From CAVZGO01 sp963774935 (GTDB lineage Bacteria; Chloroflexota; Anaerolineae; Anaerolineales; UBA4823), in assembly GCA_963774935.1 (NCBI GenBank), contig CAVZGO010000003.1, positions 248,001 to 312,000 on the forward strand: DNA of 64,000 nt, in the 5' to 3' direction. Positions 61,782 through 64,000 of the stretch are shown in pieces. Numbering within the stretch: position 1 is the first letter of the stretch; every line of letters begins with the position of its first letter. Position numbers and translations under genes: made by a program. The notes under the pieces were generated by a model. The model did not search any database, had not been told where the DNA came from, and saw only the letters and a list, made by a program, of their open reading frames with translations.

Positions 61782-61810
61782 ACAGTGATGCTCTTGAGGA
61801 GCATCACTGT
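61782..61810 (-). promoter_or_regulatory. Perfect hairpin between acsB and acsD inside the operon
   Basis: ACAGTGATGCTC (61782-61793) pairs over 12 bp with GAGCATCACTGT (61799-61810) around a 5-base loop. It is 8 bases past the acsB stop. No T-run follows on the minus strand, so it is more likely an mRNA stabiliser or processing site than a terminator. Confidence 0.7.
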
Positions 61811-61818
61811 TCAGGAGA

Positions 61819-64000
61819 TTAAAACATCGGCTCCATCATCAGGCATGGATGAGCTTTTTCTTCCATGAAAGCAAGTAATTCATCTACCGTTGTCGCAGTG
61901 CGATCATCTGCTATCTTTTCGATCAATTCAGGATCGCCTTCGCGAATTGCTACGGCGGTTAATTCATCTGCCATCGTCTCTTTCAGCACACTGGACATCC
62001 ACACCACACGTTTGAAACCGCCATCCGCAGTGATGAACTTGGGACTAAGCAAGTAAAACTTTCCTACACCCATTACACCTGGGGTCTGCAACCCGCCTCC
62101 AGCAATCCCCGCCAGAGTGCTAAAAGTCATGCCCGCTGGCGTCATACTGGTATCTTCGCGGCTGACAATCATGACCCCATTGGCTTCTGGGATCAACATT
62201 ACAATGCACTCAAAGCAGCCGCAAGCTGTCATTGGGTTTTCCATGATGGAATACATGGCAACCTCATTTACTACACCGTGGGAACCTGCTTGAGCATAAT
62301 CATTCGTGCCTGCCCAATAGCCCTTATCAAGATCGATTGATTTTCCTAATTTGATCGGTTGATTTGGACCTGTTGGATTGATGTTAAACGAGGCTTTACA
62401 ATCTAACCAATTGTAAGCTCCGCATAATCCAAGCCGTTCGGGACTGATGACGCATACATGGTTAGGAGCGAAAGACTGGCACAGCGTGCAGGAATAGAAT
62501 TCTTCTACCCGATCATCCGTGAGATTCGCCAGCCGGCGATTGCGATAATCATAAGCCTGGCGTGCTTTGCTCAACCACTCCTGTTGTTTTTCCGGATCAG
62601 TGAAGAGAGTTACCTGTACTTTATCCACGATAGCGCCAAAATCACTTTTGAAACGAGCATGCAAGATCTTGCCAAAATGCTCGAGAGTGAAACCCTTATC
62701 CGCTGCACCATTTGAAATCCGGATCCAGGCGATATCTCGCTGACCGATGTGTTGAATACCCGAAGCTCCATTAACAAAATAGTGAATCTGGCGTTCTAAA
62801 ACGGGCTCAAAATCTTCCTGCATCTGTCTTCCAGCCGCCTGGACAACAATTCCCAGGTCCATAGACCCCTGATCTGGTACATTGCTGAAGTCCGGACCAA
62901 TTACCTCGATTTTGCCGTCCACAACATCCTCTAACGGCGCCATGTAAAGGTATTCGTAACAACGCGAATGCTTGCCACCAAACTCTACCCGCATATCCGC
63001 CTTGCGGACGACCTCCCCTTCGAAGGCTGAGCCGTAGGGGATTGGTACCGGCACTTCAGATACCTTCACCTTGACGCCGCGCACCTCAATGCATTTTTGT
63101 ACCAACCGCTCGGCTTTCTCTAGATCATCAGCCCCAGGAATTTCATTAAACGGTAAGCTGACAACATGCTCGTATTTGGTTACACCAGTGGGCAGGATCT
63201 CCGGAATGACTGTATCTGCAATTACTGGAAAGCCAAAGTTGATTGCTCCAGCGGCAGCCGCATACTTCAGATCGTCCACTTCACCAAGCGCAAGGACAAA
63301 TGCGAAAACGCGCTCGCGGTTGTACAGTAATATGTCGCGCGCCTGTCCACCCTTCATACCGCCGAAGGTAAGGGCTGAGCGCACGGCAAACCCCAGCGCA
63401 TAGATTGCACTGATTGTGTCGGTGCCAAATGGGACAGTGTAAGTATCATATCCCAGCTCAAAGCCTTCTTCCTGAAGCTGATGGATGATGCTGCGACCAT
63501 TGACATTGCCTGACAGGAAAGTCAGGATATTGCGTTTCTGCAGCTCGCGCACAATCTTTACAGCGACCTCATTCGAACGCGCACAGCCGACAATCGCAGC
63601 AAATCCTGGCATACGACCATCCACCAGTTGGATCCCCCAGGAACGAAGCTGGATATCATCGATCGGGCCGTTCAGGTGTCCATCGTGCCCATTGCCACTT
63701 AAGGAAGGATAGGCAGTCCCCCCGGCAAGGTTAAAGCCCGGAAGTGATTCTGGCTGTAAACCATAGATAAACCGGATGGCTTCGATGGTTTCAGCAGCAA
63801 TCAATGTCGCCATTCCGCTATCGAGGGTCTCCCCAAGATAAGGCGTCCAGTGACGCTCGGATGGCACCGGATGAAGCAGTTTTCTAGCAAGCTCGATAGA
63901 AGTTGTCAACTGACCCAGGGTCTCCACTGCTAAACCGGTCATGCCAAAGATTGTTGGCAGATAGTAAGCAGTGTTCGGAAAAGCCACTGGAGTATCGGGA
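61819..64000 (-). CDS. acsB: Acetyl-CoA synthase of the CODH/ACS complex (partial, N-terminus beyond right edge)
   Basis: The open frame reaches the right edge; a GTG at 63987 is internal because conserved residues (TPVAFPNTAYYLP) continue past it. AcsB joins a methyl group, CO and CoA into acetyl-CoA. The A-cluster ligands are intact: the 4Fe-4S Cys in CTLCQSFAPNHVC and RLGLCGAYNW, and the nickel motif CGCFE in MTACGCFECIVML. The N-terminal tunnel domain and middle domain are present, so it is the long bacterial form (expected about 730 residues), not the short archaeal one. acsA may lie beyond the edge. Confidence 0.97.
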   Translation of the reverse strand, partial: PDTPVAFPNTAYYLPTIFGMTGLAVETLGQLTTSIELARKLLHPVPSERHWTPYLGETLDSGMATLIAAETIEAIRFIYGLQPESLPGFNLAGGTAYPSLSGNGHDGHLNGPIDDIQLRSWGIQLVDGRMPGFAAIVGCARSNEVAVKIVRELQKRNILTFLSGNVNGRSIIHQLQEEGFELGYDTYTVPFGTDTISAIYALGFAVRSALTFGGMKGGQARDILLYNRERVFAFVLALGEVDDLKYAAAAGAINFGFPVIADTVIPEILPTGVTKYEHVVSLPFNEIPGADDLEKAERLVQKCIEVRGVKVKVSEVPVPIPYGSAFEGEVVRKADMRVEFGGKHSRCYEYLYMAPLEDVVDGKIEVIGPDFSNVPDQGSMDLGIVVQAAGRQMQEDFEPVLERQIHYFVNGASGIQHIGQRDIAWIRISNGAADKGFTLEHFGKILHARFKSDFGAIVDKVQVTLFTDPEKQQEWLSKARQAYDYRNRRLANLTDDRVEEFYSCTLCQSFAPNHVCVISPERLGLCGAYNWLDCKASFNINPTGPNQPIKLGKSIDLDKGYWAGTNDYAQAGSHGVVNEVAMYSIMENPMTACGCFECIVMLIPEANGVMIVSREDTSMTPAGMTFSTLAGIAGGGLQTPGVMGVGKFYLLSPKFITADGGFKRVVWMSSVLKETMADELTAVAIREGDPELIEKIADDRTATTVDELLAFMEEKAHPCLMMEPMF

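Noticed and set aside
1..64000. CRISPR arrays, prophage or toxin-antitoxin systems
   Set aside because: No regularly spaced repeats, phage structural genes or typical small toxin-antitoxin pairs were seen; the holin-like protein at 42409 belongs to a widespread bacterial family and is not evidence of a phage.
55031..64000. The acs cluster as an undescribed system
   Set aside because: It is the known bacterial Wood-Ljungdahl pathway; only the MetVF fusion and the hairpin are noteworthy.

Overview
The window looks like the chromosome of an anaerobic, CO2-fixing (acetogen-like) bacterium. The gene content fits Chloroflexota, probably Anaerolineae: a bacterial-type acetyl-CoA synthase cluster, fused aroKB, a Wzm/Wzt pair, many lipoproteins with Thr/Pro linkers and serine/threonine kinases. 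The lineage is an inference from gene content; there is no rRNA here to prove it.

Layout. 1-1341 (-): a DUF885 peptidase-like gene running off the left edge. 1451-2767: an IS256-family element with 8-bp target duplications and a frameshifted transposase. 2806-4178 (+): two small membrane or secreted proteins. 4216-5658 (-): guaB. 5806-12777 (+): GH3 beta-glucosidase, P-loop kinase, Ser/Thr kinase with an external sensor-like domain, zinc-ribbon protein and glycogen synthase. 12774-16230 (-): tungstate transporter tupBCA with a GntR-type regulator split by a frameshift. 16335-20004 (+): homocysteine-methyltransferase-like gene (frameshifted), aminotransferase, HAD phosphatase (frameshifted) and a DUF4013 protein. 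20114-31979 (-): polysaccharide exporter wzm-wzt followed by the shikimate pathway (aroA with two frameshifts, an aromatic-amino-acid-decarboxylase-like gene, an esterase, aroE, an aminotransferase, aroC, aroKB, aroQ). 32130-42768 (+): housekeeping genes ftsY, prfB (programmed +1 frameshift), a polytopic membrane protein, rpmF, fabD, fabG, an Asp23 protein, nusB, tatB-like, tatC, an epimerase and a holin-like protein. 42943-50730 (+): CitE-like lyase, a large lipoprotein, a nucleosidase, an M14 carboxypeptidase and a cNMP/SpoIIE phosphatase, with tRNA-Asp on the other strand. 50755-64000 (-): the Wood-Ljungdahl cluster acsB-acsD-acsC-acsV-acsE-metVF, then a separate transcription unit of a panB-like gene, an unrecognised 425-aa protein and an amino-acid dehydrogenase fused to CBS domains.

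How it fits together. MetVF makes methyl-tetrahydrofolate, AcsE moves the methyl to the corrinoid protein AcsCD, AcsV reactivates that protein, and AcsB joins methyl, CO and CoA. The CO dehydrogenase subunit AcsA is not in the window and may lie beyond the right edge. The tungstate transporter would suit an organism with a tungsten formate dehydrogenase or aldehyde oxidoreductase, though none is encoded here.

The most interesting points are: the panB-like/unknown/dehydrogenase-CBS operon, which has its own promoter and a terminator in front of it; the in-frame joining of RF2 to a membrane protein with no stop or normal start between them; a consensus promoter whose transcript would begin with a hairpin ahead of rpmF; a likely leaderless mRNA back-to-back with tRNA-Asp; and a cluster of single-base frameshifts between 1.5 and 30 kb that may be assembly errors rather than dead genes.
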